A stretch of 64,000 nt of DNA from Argentina anserina. Taxonomy: Eukaryota; Streptophyta; Magnoliopsida; Rosales; Rosaceae. Positions 24,773 through 36,354 of the stretch are shown in pieces (position 1 is the first letter of the stretch; every line of letters starts with the position of its first letter). The stretch is taken from assembly GCF_933775445.1 (NCBI RefSeq), contig NC_065875.1:12723001-12787000 (forward strand), in the 5' to 3' direction. The position numbers were made by a program, and so were the translations under genes. The notes beneath the pieces are model-generated. The model saw nothing but the letters and a program-made list of their open reading frames with translations. It was not told the DNA's origin and did no database searches.

Positions 24773-26049
24773 TGTAAGATTGTGTGAATTATCTTATAAT
24801 TTTTATTAAAAAATAAAACTAATATGACACCTTAGCTAAAAACGAACAATCCACAATCAGTTGAGGTGGTTGTCGACTCAAAGGTCACCCTCAAGTATAA
24901 GAGTCAAGTTATAGTGTAGTGAGATTGTGAGTAGAGGATGTCGTACCCAAGAGATTGGAAAAACCCTCTCTAGCTAGGAGAACTTATGGGATGCTAGAAG
25001 AATATGCAAATGTACAAGTCACAAATCAAGGCTCACAAGTGAACTCAAATTCATGGTGGATATATGCAAGATGGTGTAGTGATTTAAATTTGTTTCGGAT
25101 GTGGAGTTACTTCTAAAAACTAAATGACCACTTAAAATGTAAACTAGATGTGATGAAATAGATGGAAGTTAGGACTTAAGGTTTCCACCTCTACCTTCTC
25201 TTGTGAACAATGATACTACTAAATTGAATCATGTCACTCTACCTAGCCAATTTCTCTCATTGTATCTCTCTTGGGTATGACAAGGGACAAACTCCTTTGT
25301 TGGTATCAAGCAACCCATCTTAGGAGTAGTACTTAACTACTCAAGTCATACATATGAATCCGGTTAAGTATCAAATGCATTACCCTAAGTGCATAAAGTT
25401 TGGAGATGAAGAAATCATGCAAACCAACCATGCTTATCTCTAAGTAATTGTATTTCACAACTCTAACATGCACATATGATATGCTATCATGCTTCAAACA
25501 ACTAAGGTTAATCAAGCCTTAATCATTCATCATGTCATGGCAAACAGTCATACACAAATTAATTAAGTTTAAGCATGAATGTTCAACTTTTGAACTAGCA
25601 TATTATAGTGCTAATGAAAAGTGCATCAAATAGAATATTTATATCAATGTTATACAAAATTGGCTAGGGCTTTCACCCTAACCCCAACAAATTAACTACT
25701 CACTTATAACCAAATACACAAGCTTCAACATGTTTATGAACATTAAAGTAAAGAGAGGGTATAGAGGTGACTAGTGAATCTCAAGTTGAGGATGATGTGG
25801 ATGAACTCATGGAGATCTTGACATGGTGGTGATGGAGATCCTCAAATGATGCTAAACTCCTCTTCTTCCTCCTTACTTGATGATGGTGTATGAAAAATAG
25901 TGGATGATGAAGTGATGAAACTCGGTGTTTTTAGAATGAGATGGGTAGATAGAAATGTTCTATTCCTCTATTTCTCTTGGTTTTGGTGGTGGAAAATGGT
26001 GTGTTAGGAGATGGTGGTGATGGAGGTTTTTATAGAGGAGAATTGTGGT
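24773..26049. other. Repeat-like non-coding DNA, perhaps LTR-retroelement interior
   Basis: 24850-25000 has a distinctive block (TTGTCGACTCAAAGGTCACC, GAGTCAAGTTATAGTGTAGTGAG, GATGTCGTACCCAAGAGATTGG in pieces) that reads like untranslated retroelement interior. No gag or pol motif is found in any frame. The identification is inference. Confidence 0.3.
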
Positions 26050-26462
26050 GGAAAAAGTGGAGAAAAGTAAGAGATAATGATGTAGTGAGTGAGGTGGTCA
26101 TGGAGGAAGTGGGTGATCATGGAGGAAGTATGTGATAAAGGAAGGAATATGGAAGAAGTGTGTGATAAAGGAAGGAAGTGAGTGATAAAGAAGTGGGTGA
26201 TTATAGAAGGAAATAGGTGATCATGGAGGAAGTGAGTGATAAATGAAGAAACATAGAAGAAGTGGGTAATAAAGGAAGGAAGTGGATGATAAAAAAGTGA
26301 GTAATCATGGAATGAAGTGAGTGATAAAGAAAGGAACATGGAAGAAGTGGGTGATAAAAGAAAGAAATGGATGATAAAGAAGTGGGTGATCATGGAAGGA
26401 AGTTGTTGATCATGGAGGAAGTGAGTGATCATGGAAGAAGTGAGTGGATGACTAGGTAATGA
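26050..26462. repeat. Minisatellite, unit about 20 bp
   Basis: About twenty imperfect copies of a unit like GTGGGTGATCATGGAGGAA, alternating with a variant GTGATAAAGGAAGGAA, with signs of a higher-order period near 117 bp. The minus strand stays open for 142 codons across it, giving a His/Phe/Leu repeat that is a by-product of the repeat. Confidence 0.75.
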
Positions 26463-28129
26463 TGGACCTAGAGGTGATGATTATACACAAAATTAAATCA
26501 GGTTTTTTGCATATAATATATGTGTGGATTTTTAAACAATGGAAAACCATGATTTTTATGAGAACGAAAGAAAAGTAGTGTAGTTAAATCCCAACTAAAA
26601 AGATGAGATCTAGTTGTGATAGAACAATGTATTGCTCATCCATAAAATTAGCCGAAAAATGCATGGCACCACTAAAAGTGGTGGTGCTCTGCTATAATTG
26701 TGCCGCTAAAATGGTGGTGCTCCGAAAATTGCCGAGACTTGTCGTTTTTCTCTTCTTCTCAAGATATTCTACAAAATATGAAAATGAATTAGTCTAAATT
26801 AAATTAAGCACATAGAATAAGTAAAATTACATATTTTAAGACATTAGAATATATGAGAATTATGATCTAACAGTGGACATATAAATTCTATTTGTTTTTT
26901 ACCTATAGATTTTTATTGTGTATATATCTAATTATCATAGATGAAAGTTCTTATTCAAATGAAAAATTATGATACATTAACAATGCTTTGAACATGTATC
27001 AAATTCATGACCAAATGAAATCTCAATTTAAACTGATATTTAGATCGTTAATTTATTTGAGAAGTAGGACCAAACGATATCGCTTAATACATTAGTATTA
27101 CTTAAATCACATAATACAAAGGGGGGACATAAAGCTTAAACCCCACAATACAACTACTCAACAGAGAAAATCCTGAAATTACTGCAAAAATCTCAACTGA
27201 TGTATTCCATCAAACACCAATTAGAAAAGAGTACATCATAAACAACTCTATTTGCTTTACAATTTTGGTGACATACTGGGAAAATAATGCTCACTCGGTG
27301 CCATAGGTTTCTAAAACGAACAATCTCCCCACTATGATGCCCACCAACCAAAAGGTCCAGTGACCTTAGATTTCATCATGGAACTAGGAGGCAACGACCA
27401 ATTCACTACTCGCCGACATCCTAGAGCATACACTGCACGAAATGTGCGATAACCGAGACAATACTCACCCCTACTTCTTAGACACTTGAAATAAAATAAA
27501 ACAAGAAAGTAAATATTGCCAACCACCACAACCATGAAACTTGGAACACCGACCAAACTCAACTTATTTGTACGCAGATCCCAGCCGCCGCCAGCCAACA
27601 TCTGCATTGGGATTATCCATGTACAATGGTAATCACCCTGAACCTCACCTTTTATTAGACCATTAATTTATATTTATAATAAATTTCACCATTAATTAGA
27701 TCCGCATCTCTCTCTCTCTCTCTCTCTCTCTCGAATGAGATTGTACAACCTTAAGACAGATTAGAGTGCATCATGGGCCAGATCAGACATTTGTACACTA
27801 TAAATGTGACCAATTAGTCCAATGCACTCTAAATTCCAAGTCGACATAAACGAATAAATTCGACTCATGTTTTTTACAAGCAAGATTTCATGTATGTATG
27901 AGGATAACTAAAGTGGGGTCGAGGTAATAATGATGAAAAAGAATCAATTATGCACCATCAACCACATAACATTCAATTAAAATAGGTCAACACATTTGAT
28001 TAATGAGCCACAATAACGTTTATTCGTTTATAAACAATGCCTTCAAAGACTCATAAATGTTATAATCATATATTACTTGATTTAATTTGATACAAATATT
28101 AGTACATGAAAACATCAAAGAAAACTTGC
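26463..28129. other. Intergenic DNA, no supported gene
   Basis: AT-rich, with a (TC)n microsatellite at about 27709-27734. A minus-strand frame at 27607-27332 has no recognisable domain. Confidence 0.45.
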
Positions 28130-28331
28130 TATTTACCCAATGGGGTTGGTGAGCGGAAGCATGCTAGGTACAAGTGGGGCGGACACTGCAACCGTACTCC
28201 TGGTAATAGGAGCTCCTTGGTTCAAACCCTAACTTGTGAAAAACATCTCTTGGGGAGGGGCCATACATTGAAATACTCATGTCCCCAGAGGGATAGCTCA
28301 CCTGGCCTTGTAACGAAAACAAAACAAAACT
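28130..28331 (+). mobile_element. Possible SINE (tRNA-like B box and AC-rich tail)
   Basis: GGTTCAAACCC at about 28219-28229 matches the RNA polymerase III B box; a loose A-box-like TAGGTACAAGTGG lies about 50 bases before it. A second GATAGCTCACCTGG segment follows, then an AAAACAAAACAAAAC tail. The A box is poor, so this is tentative. Confidence 0.35.
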
Positions 28332-29195
28332 TTATGTTTCATTTTTAGATACTAAGTTTTAGTCTTACCTTACATTTTAAAATTTTGTGGTTCTCTGACT
28401 TCTCATATCTAGTAAATTATAAATAAATTTTGTTTAAAGTGATAATTAATTATAATAACCAAATCAATGAATAACTACTCTAACCATATAGGTCTAAATC
28501 CTAGTTGCTAGTTAACATCCAGCCAACTTCCTCATAAAATTAACATGTGGGTTGACAAAACACCAAAATAACTTTAAAAACAACAATGCAGCTAATTAAT
28601 AGATAGAGCCAAGGTTAAAAATGATAAATGTCAACAGTGAAAATAGGATCGCATTCAGGATTTTCAATAATAACCAAGAATAGAGATATTATAAATAAAG
28701 ACGTGGGAAGCAGAGAAGTCCAGTCTCTGAGTCGTCAATATAACAAACTTTACGTTTGTCTTTTACCCCATCACACCTCAATTTTCTCTCTTCCCTCTCC
28801 TCTCTCTCTCTCCCTTTGTTTCTCTCTCTTCGTCTTTCAGAAACTCTGTAGCCATCTTCACCAATTCAAAGGTTTCTTAATCAAAATTAAATCAAATACA
28901 TAACATCATCATGGTGGTGAATTTTTAGCTCCTATTGCTTTATTTGCAGTGTGCCAAGACGGTATGGTTTTTATGATCAATCAATGTCTCTTTTTTATGC
29001 TTATTCTATATCAAGATTGAGTCTTTGTTCATATATATAAGATATTAAATGCTATGGATTTTTCTTGTAGTGATTTGATTTGATGAATTTTAATGTATGT
29101 AGGTATAAAATTTGAGATTGACAATACTTCTTGGCCCTGCAAGATTTCATATTCTTTTATATAATTTTGTTCAATCATCTGTTGTTGAGTGAACG

Positions 29196-30481
29196 ATGGG
29201 ATTATCACAAGACAATGTTCATGGACTCATTCTAGCTGTTTCTTCAAGTATTTTTATTGGGAGTAGTTTTATAATCAAGAAGAAAGGCCTAAAAAAAGCA
29301 GGCACTACAGGAGTTCGAGCAGGTTCGAATTCATTCTTCTTTAACCTTGTTTGATAATATAACAGTCTATGATCCTAAAGTTTTTTTAAATAATCTTAAA
29401 ACTATATGAATATGCAACATTACTTTGAACAATCTCATTAGATGTAGCTATAATTCTTTCAGGGTCTGGAGGACATACATATTTGTATGAGCCTTTATGG
29501 TGGGCTGGGATGATATCAAGTAAGTTTTGCCAAATTTTTAGATAGGTTTTTTCTTCCCAGATTCTTACATTCATTTTTTAAAGATCATGAATCGTTATTT
29601 TGTCTTCAATTTTTTAGTAATTAATAAAATTATTAATGATAATCATCATATCACTCTTAGCTGATATTGTATTTTTAAAGGAAGCTGATACTGTTATATC
29701 ACATTAGATTTGTTGTGTTATATTTTGCATATAATTATGTTTCATATTTGATCACAAATTCATAAGAAAATCTTGACAGATTGACATGTGTCTATGATCA
29801 TGTCTTGACCCTAATCATCAATTCTCCTAGACTCAATTGATGATAAATTAATAAACAAAGTCTTTGCCAAAAAAAAAAAAAACAGATGCAAATGCAAATG
29901 CAGATCATCACTCTTGCAAGGAGAAATTTTTTATATGCTATTGTAGTACCACGTAGCAATATCTAGTGGCTCTCCTTACATGTTATATTTCGACATGTGA
30001 ATTTATTACACCAAAGTTATAATTTAACATATTTTTATTATTTGTAAATTGACCTTTATGGGTATTGATGATTTTGAACTAGGGTTTAGAGTTTAGAGTT
30101 TAGGGTTTAGGGTATTAGAGTGTAGGGTTTTAGAAAGAACCCAAAAATAGTCTAAATATATTTTTTCTAATTAAATCTTATAGGTCAATTTGTGATTGAA
30201 AGGATATACCACTAACTATTTCCATGTGGTGCTACGTTAATGTATTGAAATTAGATTAAATCAATGAATGAATTAAAACTGTTCAACGTGAACTGTTCGT
30301 GTAAATATCAATTTTGAAAGCTCAAGTCATTGTCAAATTGGATGAAATTTTATAGAGATGATCTTGAATAGCATACCTAAATATTGAATCGCTTATGGTG
30401 AAAAAAATTTGATCGAAAAGTGTGCCAAAATTGGAACTTCACTATGAAATTTCAGAGTGAAACTTCACTCTAAATAGGGAC

Positions 30482-30515
<34 letters not shown>

Positions 30516-31163
30516 TAACTGAAGTGGCTTCACAAGTTTTCTAAGATGATAATGCTTTATATTGTAAAGTTTTCATTTACAGTGTTTGTATGACATTCAT
30601 TTATTAAGATCACTCTATTATGAGTTTGATTTGATTTTTTTAAGTATATTTGATTGTTCGCTAATTTCTTTACTTTACATCTCTGTATATTTCCGTAATT
30701 TATTAATCTTTAGTATATGTACTATTACAGTGATTTTGGGGGAGATAGCTAATTTTGCTGCGTATGCATTTGCTCCAGCAATTCTTGTAACTCCACTTGG
30801 AGCATTAAGCATAATTGTCAGGTATGAAAAATATTTAAGAGAAACATCTTTTGTAGTTATACCGTTTATACAGGCACGTGCATGCTTGAGTGTCTTCATG
30901 ATGATGTATTTATTTGTTGTTTTTTATAACGTAGTTACTATTATGCAGTGCAGTGCTTGCTCATTTTGTTCTAGCAGAAAAGCTACATATATTTGGAATG
31001 CTTGGATGTGCTCTTTGCATGGTGGGATCTATAAGTATTGTTTTAAATGCTCCACAAGAAAGACAAATAAATTCTGTTAAAGAAATTTGGCATCATGCCA
31101 CACAGCCAGGTAAATTTTAGCTTATAATTACACAATCATATATTTCTTTTTCATTTACACACA

Positions 31164-31245
<82 letters not shown>

Positions 31246-32996
31246 AATAAACTTAGTCTTTGTTACACCGTGTTCTTTAACATTCAACACATGAATAATA
31301 CAGACTAACATTTTTCATTATTAGGTTTTATTATCTATACAGTTTTCATACTGTTTCTCGTTGGCATTCTCATTTTCTATTTCGTTCCACGATATGGGAA
31401 GACTCACCTCATCGTATATGTTGGAATTTGTTCTCTCATGGGCTCTCTGACGGTCAATTTTTAAACTCTAAGCTTCTACATATATAATTTCATAATCTTC
31501 ATATGTTGTCCTTATAAAATATTTTGACAAATTTGCAGGTTATGAGTGTGAAAGCAGTGGGTATCGGTTTGAAGTTGACTTTTTCAGGAACAAACCAACT
31601 AAAATACTACGAGACTTGGGTTTTTGCTGTGATATTGGCGGTTTGTTGTCTTTTTCAGATTAATTATCTCAATAAGGTAATTAGTTCATAATTACTTAAT
31701 ATCAACACAATATGAATATCCATATCTTTTATCTAAATTAGTTTTTGGAATTAAGGTGTTTGACACTTACAAATTTTAGAATTTTCACATTTTATTACAT
31801 TGATATATGTTGATATTTTATACGATCCTACCAAAAAGAGTAAGTTTTTTTTTTTTGAAAACGGAGAGTAAGCTTTACTTGGCTTTAAATTGTTTTTGAA
31901 AGGTTGATGGAATTCCTCTTATCTGAGAGGTGCTGCTCCATTCCCTTTAAATTAAACTTACATAATGAAAAATATATGTAGTTAATATCATAACGCTTGC
32001 ATAATCATTTATTTTGTCTCTCAAATTTTTGATGTTCATGCAAAATTTAAATTCATATTATTGATTTAATTTTGCAGGCTTTGGATATCTTTAACACTGC
32101 CGTAGTTTCTCCAGTGTACTATGTGATGTTTACTATATTCACCATTCTTGCCAGTGTGATCATGTTTAAGGTGATCTAATATGATATGTATTTTGAAATC
32201 GTTGCAATATTTTAATTTTTTAGTTTTCTTTCTTATAATTAGTTGTGGTTGAGATTGTTTTTATTGATATATATGACTTAAAAAAATATAATGTCGATCT
32301 TTTTCATAGTTTAATGCAAATATAATTAACTATGAATAGTTATTGTACAATTATTCAAACTTTACATGTCACCGTTGAGATTACTCTCTTAGTACATGTA
32401 TGTAGTCATTTATTTATTAGTTAATAATTTCAATAATATGTTGAGTCTTAATGATGATTCTATGTCAAACTCTATAGAGGAAATTGATATGAGACATCTC
32501 AAATGCCTTGTGGGTATCTTGTTTGTTTTCATTATGTCATATTCAAACACTTAATGTTAGTTCATACTATTAAAATTTTATAGAAAACTTGATTTCATTC
32601 ACTAGAAAACATAATTAGTAATAACCTAGTAAAGTGATTTTTTACTTACCTGATTAAGTGATATATACTATCTTATGTTTTGAAATACTTATGTTGCATT
32701 AGTTGTGATAATTTATAAAACCAGTTTAAAAGTATTACTGATGCAGTAATGCTTGTAATCTTATTTTTTTATGTTAGTTTATGATTTTAATGGTGCTGCT
32801 ATATCTACAGGATTACGAATCACAAAATGCATCACAAATTGCAACTGAATTATGTGGTTTTGTTACTATCCTATCTGGCACCTTTCTGCTTCACAAAACT
32901 AGGGATATGGGAAATGATCCACCCAAGGAACCTATCTTCCAAAGTCCTCGTGCGTCGGAATCATTTTCATCTCCACTTCCTATCAGCCAAAGATAG
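29196..32996 (+). CDS. NIPA-family magnesium transporter (8 exons)
   Basis: Exons 29196-29322, 29463-29519, 30731-30821, 30949-31109, 31325-31452, 31539-31676, 32078-32170 and 32811-32996 join in frame with GT..AG introns to give 326 residues, the usual NIPA length. The start [11 protein letters not shown] and the conserved blocks [57 protein letters not shown] and [19 protein letters not shown] (each visible in its exon) identify the family. About nine hydrophobic helices fit a multi-spanning membrane transporter; human NIPA homologues carry Mg2+. Plant members are called probable magnesium transporters, so substrate is inferred. A CT-rich 5' leader lies near 28780-28870, and an intron in the 5' UTR is likely. 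No lesion is seen, so the gene looks intact. Confidence 0.92.
30083..30135 (+). repeat. Short interstitial telomere-like repeat in NIPA intron 2
   Basis: TTTAGGG and close variants (TTTAGAG, TATTAGAG, TGTAGGG) occur about six times in a row. Plant telomeres are (TTTAGGG)n. The array is short and degenerate, so it may be chance, a repair scar, or a telo-box-like cluster. Confidence 0.5.
31167..31242 (+). repeat. (TC)n microsatellite, about 76 bp, NIPA intron 4
   Basis: A perfect TC run from about 31167 to 31242, between exon 4 (ends 31109) and exon 5 (starts 31325). Likely length-polymorphic. Antisense translation gives an RE repeat that is not a gene. Confidence 0.9.
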
Positions 32997-33394
32997 ACAT
33001 TAATTATCTTTAGTCTTTGTATGCACATCAAAATTGCCACAAATAGTTGAATATTAAAGGATTACACTGAATCATTTTTTGGCTTACATGTGAAGCCGAC
33101 AAAGGCAAGGGTCATAGGATAACAAGTAGATAACATATGAGAATTAGTTGACTTTTTGATGCAAAGATAATTAGCTTTTGTTAGGTACAAAAGATCTCAT
33201 ATAATAGGTTTACCCTCCCCCTCTTTTTTTTTTCTATCTTCCACATTGTTACTTCTTCTTTGGATTACAATTTATACATTTTTAGGACGCTATGTATTAA
33301 CTATGAATTTTAAAAGATGTAATAGATAATGTAGATTTTTCTTTTATGATACAATCTTTTTAATTTGAAGCTATTTTGTCCGGTTGGCTTACCA

Positions 33395-34170
33395 CCAGGG
33401 ACGGAGGCAGAATTTTAGAATAATCTAGGCTGGATCTCCTTAGATAAAATTTTTAAAATGCATGAAAGATTATTAATTAAAATATTTATACTTGTATAAT
33501 CCGAAATCATGTTATTAAATTGTTAAGGTACGAATACATTAAATAAAAACAATTCAAGTACCTAACCTTACCTAACCTTAAGATGTATTCTATGATTTTT
33601 GTAGCAAACTCATCAATTATTGACTTATTGTTAATACTATCTAAAATTTTCTTTCAATATGAACTAGCATGAAATCCTCAAGAAACTATTCTTTTCTTAT
33701 ATTTTGAGGTCGATTTAATTTAATAATTCTCAAAGCTGAAAATGCATATTATATAGTTGTTTCAGAAACATGAAAAATTAATACCAAACAAAACAACCTA
33801 TGAATCAAGTGGTAATCTTTTGCTAATCTTGTTGCAATCAATTTTACGCAAAAATCTGAAAGACTTGTATTATTAGAACCTCATGACAAATACAAATATC
33901 TTTTCCTTAAAAATCTATTTGCAAATTTAAAGCATGCAACTCAGCAAAAGTAAAATCTTGTAGATATAACTTTGCAGCAAGACTATAAATATTATCCTTC
34001 GTAAAAGTCTTAAAACTATTACAAGTGTCTAAAACTGCACTAAGAATGAGAAGTTCCATTCTTTTCCCTAAAGGTCCAAAACAGAGGATTTGGAAAAACC
34101 CTAAACACCTAGAGAGAGCCTTCAATGAGTTCTTCATGCCTCGTCTAACGGTGTGCCCTTGTGGCGTCAT
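33395..34170 (-). pseudogene. Decayed hAT transposase C-terminus (TTF/MYM-type, DUF4371 family)
   Basis: Minus strand from about 34110 to 33560. The segment SFKTFTKDNIYSLAAKLYLQ, continuing with a DFT motif, is followed, after stops, by an HLIHRLFCLVLIFHVSETT segment, an AFSALRIIKL segment and an FLEDFMLVHIER segment. These match in order the hAT dimerisation region of plant TTF-type/zinc finger MYM-like transposases. Several in-frame stops (for example right after the first block and inside FSALRIIKL's flanks) show it is dead. CAGGGACGGAGGCAG at 33397-33411 fits the terminal inverted repeat of such an element; the opposite end was not found. Confidence 0.6.
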
Positions 34171-36354
34171 TGTCGGACGAGATTGAGTGATCGAGATCTT
34201 GTATCCAGAGGAGAAGGGGCTAGCTGGAGCATATGCTATCAGAGGTGGGTTGATCCATCTGGGTTGGGAGGGAGGTTTGATAGAGAGAGGTTGCGGCAGT
34301 TTGTGGTGGGGATGGAGAGTCTGTGAGTAGCACTTACAGAGGCGATTGTTGGTGATGTTGGACGTTTGGATTCGCCGATTGGTGACACCTCGACGGGGGA
34401 GTGGTGGGAGGCAGAGGGTGTGAGATCAGATCTCTTGAATCCGATTTTCCTTTGTCAAGTGCTGGCTTTTGGTTCTCTTGGGTGACAAGTTGGTTGTGGT
34501 CACAATGAGGTTGCTGGTCGGAGGGTGGTGGTGCTTGCTCGTATCTGGTAGCTTTGGCTTTGGTAGAGCTCAACATCGTTCGTGCCTGGGTTTGGGCCTA
34601 GGTTCCCGTTATCTTTTAGGGGTAATTGATTATAGACCCAAAAATCAATATCCTTTTTAATTTAAATTCACCCTTAAAACTCTCTCAGTTAGGTTGAACA
34701 AGAAATAAGAAAAGAACTATTTGCTATAAGAAATAAAACTTGTTCTTGATTGCCACTGGCACAAATACATTTGGTATGTTTCTGAATTGCTTAATGGTAG
34801 CTTCACTTTAATATCCCATCACTTTATATTATTCAATTCATCTTGAAATCCCTTCATTTTTGAAATTCCTTGTCACATCCAAATCTCTTACCCAAGTACT
34901 ACCTTAGAGTATGTATTTTTGTTATTCTATGTTTTCAGTGTGTGTGTGTGTGTGTGTGTGTTTGCTAAATTTGAAGAACCTATGTAACCGGTAAAAAACA
35001 TAATCCTTATTGGTTAGTGGAGTACGTGATTCTACGAACTATGTATATTTTTCCTATAGTCTACTAAATATGTGAGATGATTCATGTGGTTACTTGTGTA
35101 TTGGTTGAGATTTGTAGGTTTCATAATTTTGTTGAGTAGTGGGTTTCACAATTTGGTTTGGATTTATATCTGTAGAGTAGGTGTGGTTTTGTTGTGCATC
35201 TAAAGTTGAGGTAAGAAGTTATATTCTATAGAGCATCAAAATCTACTTAGTAGGTAACATGATTTGCATTTGTTTAATAGGTATACGTAAAGTAGATAAT
35301 TATTTAGTAGGTAGTGAGATATGCATCCATAGTGTTGGAATTGGGAAATTATGGGGATTTCATTATGTTCTTTAAATTATAGTGTGTAGGGTTGTTTCGA
35401 TTTATGGTAGGTGTTTTCAATCTGCTGAATATGTGAAAGGATAAAAAGTGTATTCCAAGTATATGAAAAAAAATCTTTGATAATATAAAGTGATAAAAGG
35501 CTAAATAGACATCAAGAGATGGAGAAACAAAAACTAAGGCAAAATTTAAGGGCTCATTATGACAAATTCAAATAATTAATCGTCTTATATAAGAAAAATA
35601 AAATAAAAAAATTTATTCAATTATAACTCTGTTTCACTCTTGTATATTCTATAACTTTTCTAAATTAATGTTGATACCCGCTTTTCTCAAATTTCTCCAA
35701 AGTGAAATTGCAATTTTCATTTATTATAGATACAATTAAATGTTAACTAAATTAGAAAATTGGTCAAAGCTAATTTTAAGGAGTTTCAATTTCTCAACCT
35801 AGAGGGAAAAAAGTGAAACCATTCTAAATGAAAAATATTTGTTATACAAATATTAGGTTAAAATAATTAATTTGAGTTTAGATTGAAAAAATTTTTAGGT
35901 GTGGGTTTAGATTTAAGTGGGGGCTTCAAATTGGGTTTTTGTCTAATTATCTCTATCTTTTATTGGGATTTTCCCTAGTCAAATTAGTTTTTAGTTTATT
36001 AGTTTGAAAGGTCTATTGTTGGGCCTTTACTAGTATTCTTTTCTTATATTGTTAGTGTTGGACAATGTTTATTGTTATGCTTGTATCAATCATATAATAA
36101 GCTAGTTCCGTTTGAGTTGTGCTTATTACTAAATAATAGTTTTATGCCGCATACTAGTCTTGAGTTTAGGCTAATAACCTCTTGATTGGTGTTATTATCA
36201 ACGGAGAGGTATGTAATGATTATTCAGACTACAATTTTTTATATAAAAAACCTATATACATTGGTTTGCCTTAAAAAAAGAATGAGAAGTTCCTTTGTTT
36301 ACTCTAAGAATGTATCATCTAGCTATCTCAACTGTCTGTCCTTGACACCAATTT
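34171..36354. other. Intergenic DNA, no supported gene
   Basis: 34180-34640 is G-rich on the plus strand and looks transposon-derived, with no domain in any frame. A (GT)n microsatellite lies at about 34938-34963. The rest is AT-rich with nothing identified. Confidence 0.45.

Noticed and set aside
26004..26432. 142-codon minus-strand frame with His/Phe/Leu repeats
   Set aside because: Translation of the minisatellite; no start context, splice sites or family.
26050..26462. CRISPR-like array
   Set aside because: Units are contiguous tandem repeats without unique spacers, in a plant nuclear genome.
28219..28229. tRNA gene
   Set aside because: Only a B-box-like word; no cloverleaf can be drawn around it. 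Kept only as a possible SINE.
31117..31311. 64-codon frame of alternating Arg-Glu
   Set aside because: Antisense of the (TC)n microsatellite in a NIPA intron.
33907..34170. Small independent gene
   Set aside because: Its C-terminal half continues, with stops, into hAT transposase dimerisation blocks, so it is a transposase relic.
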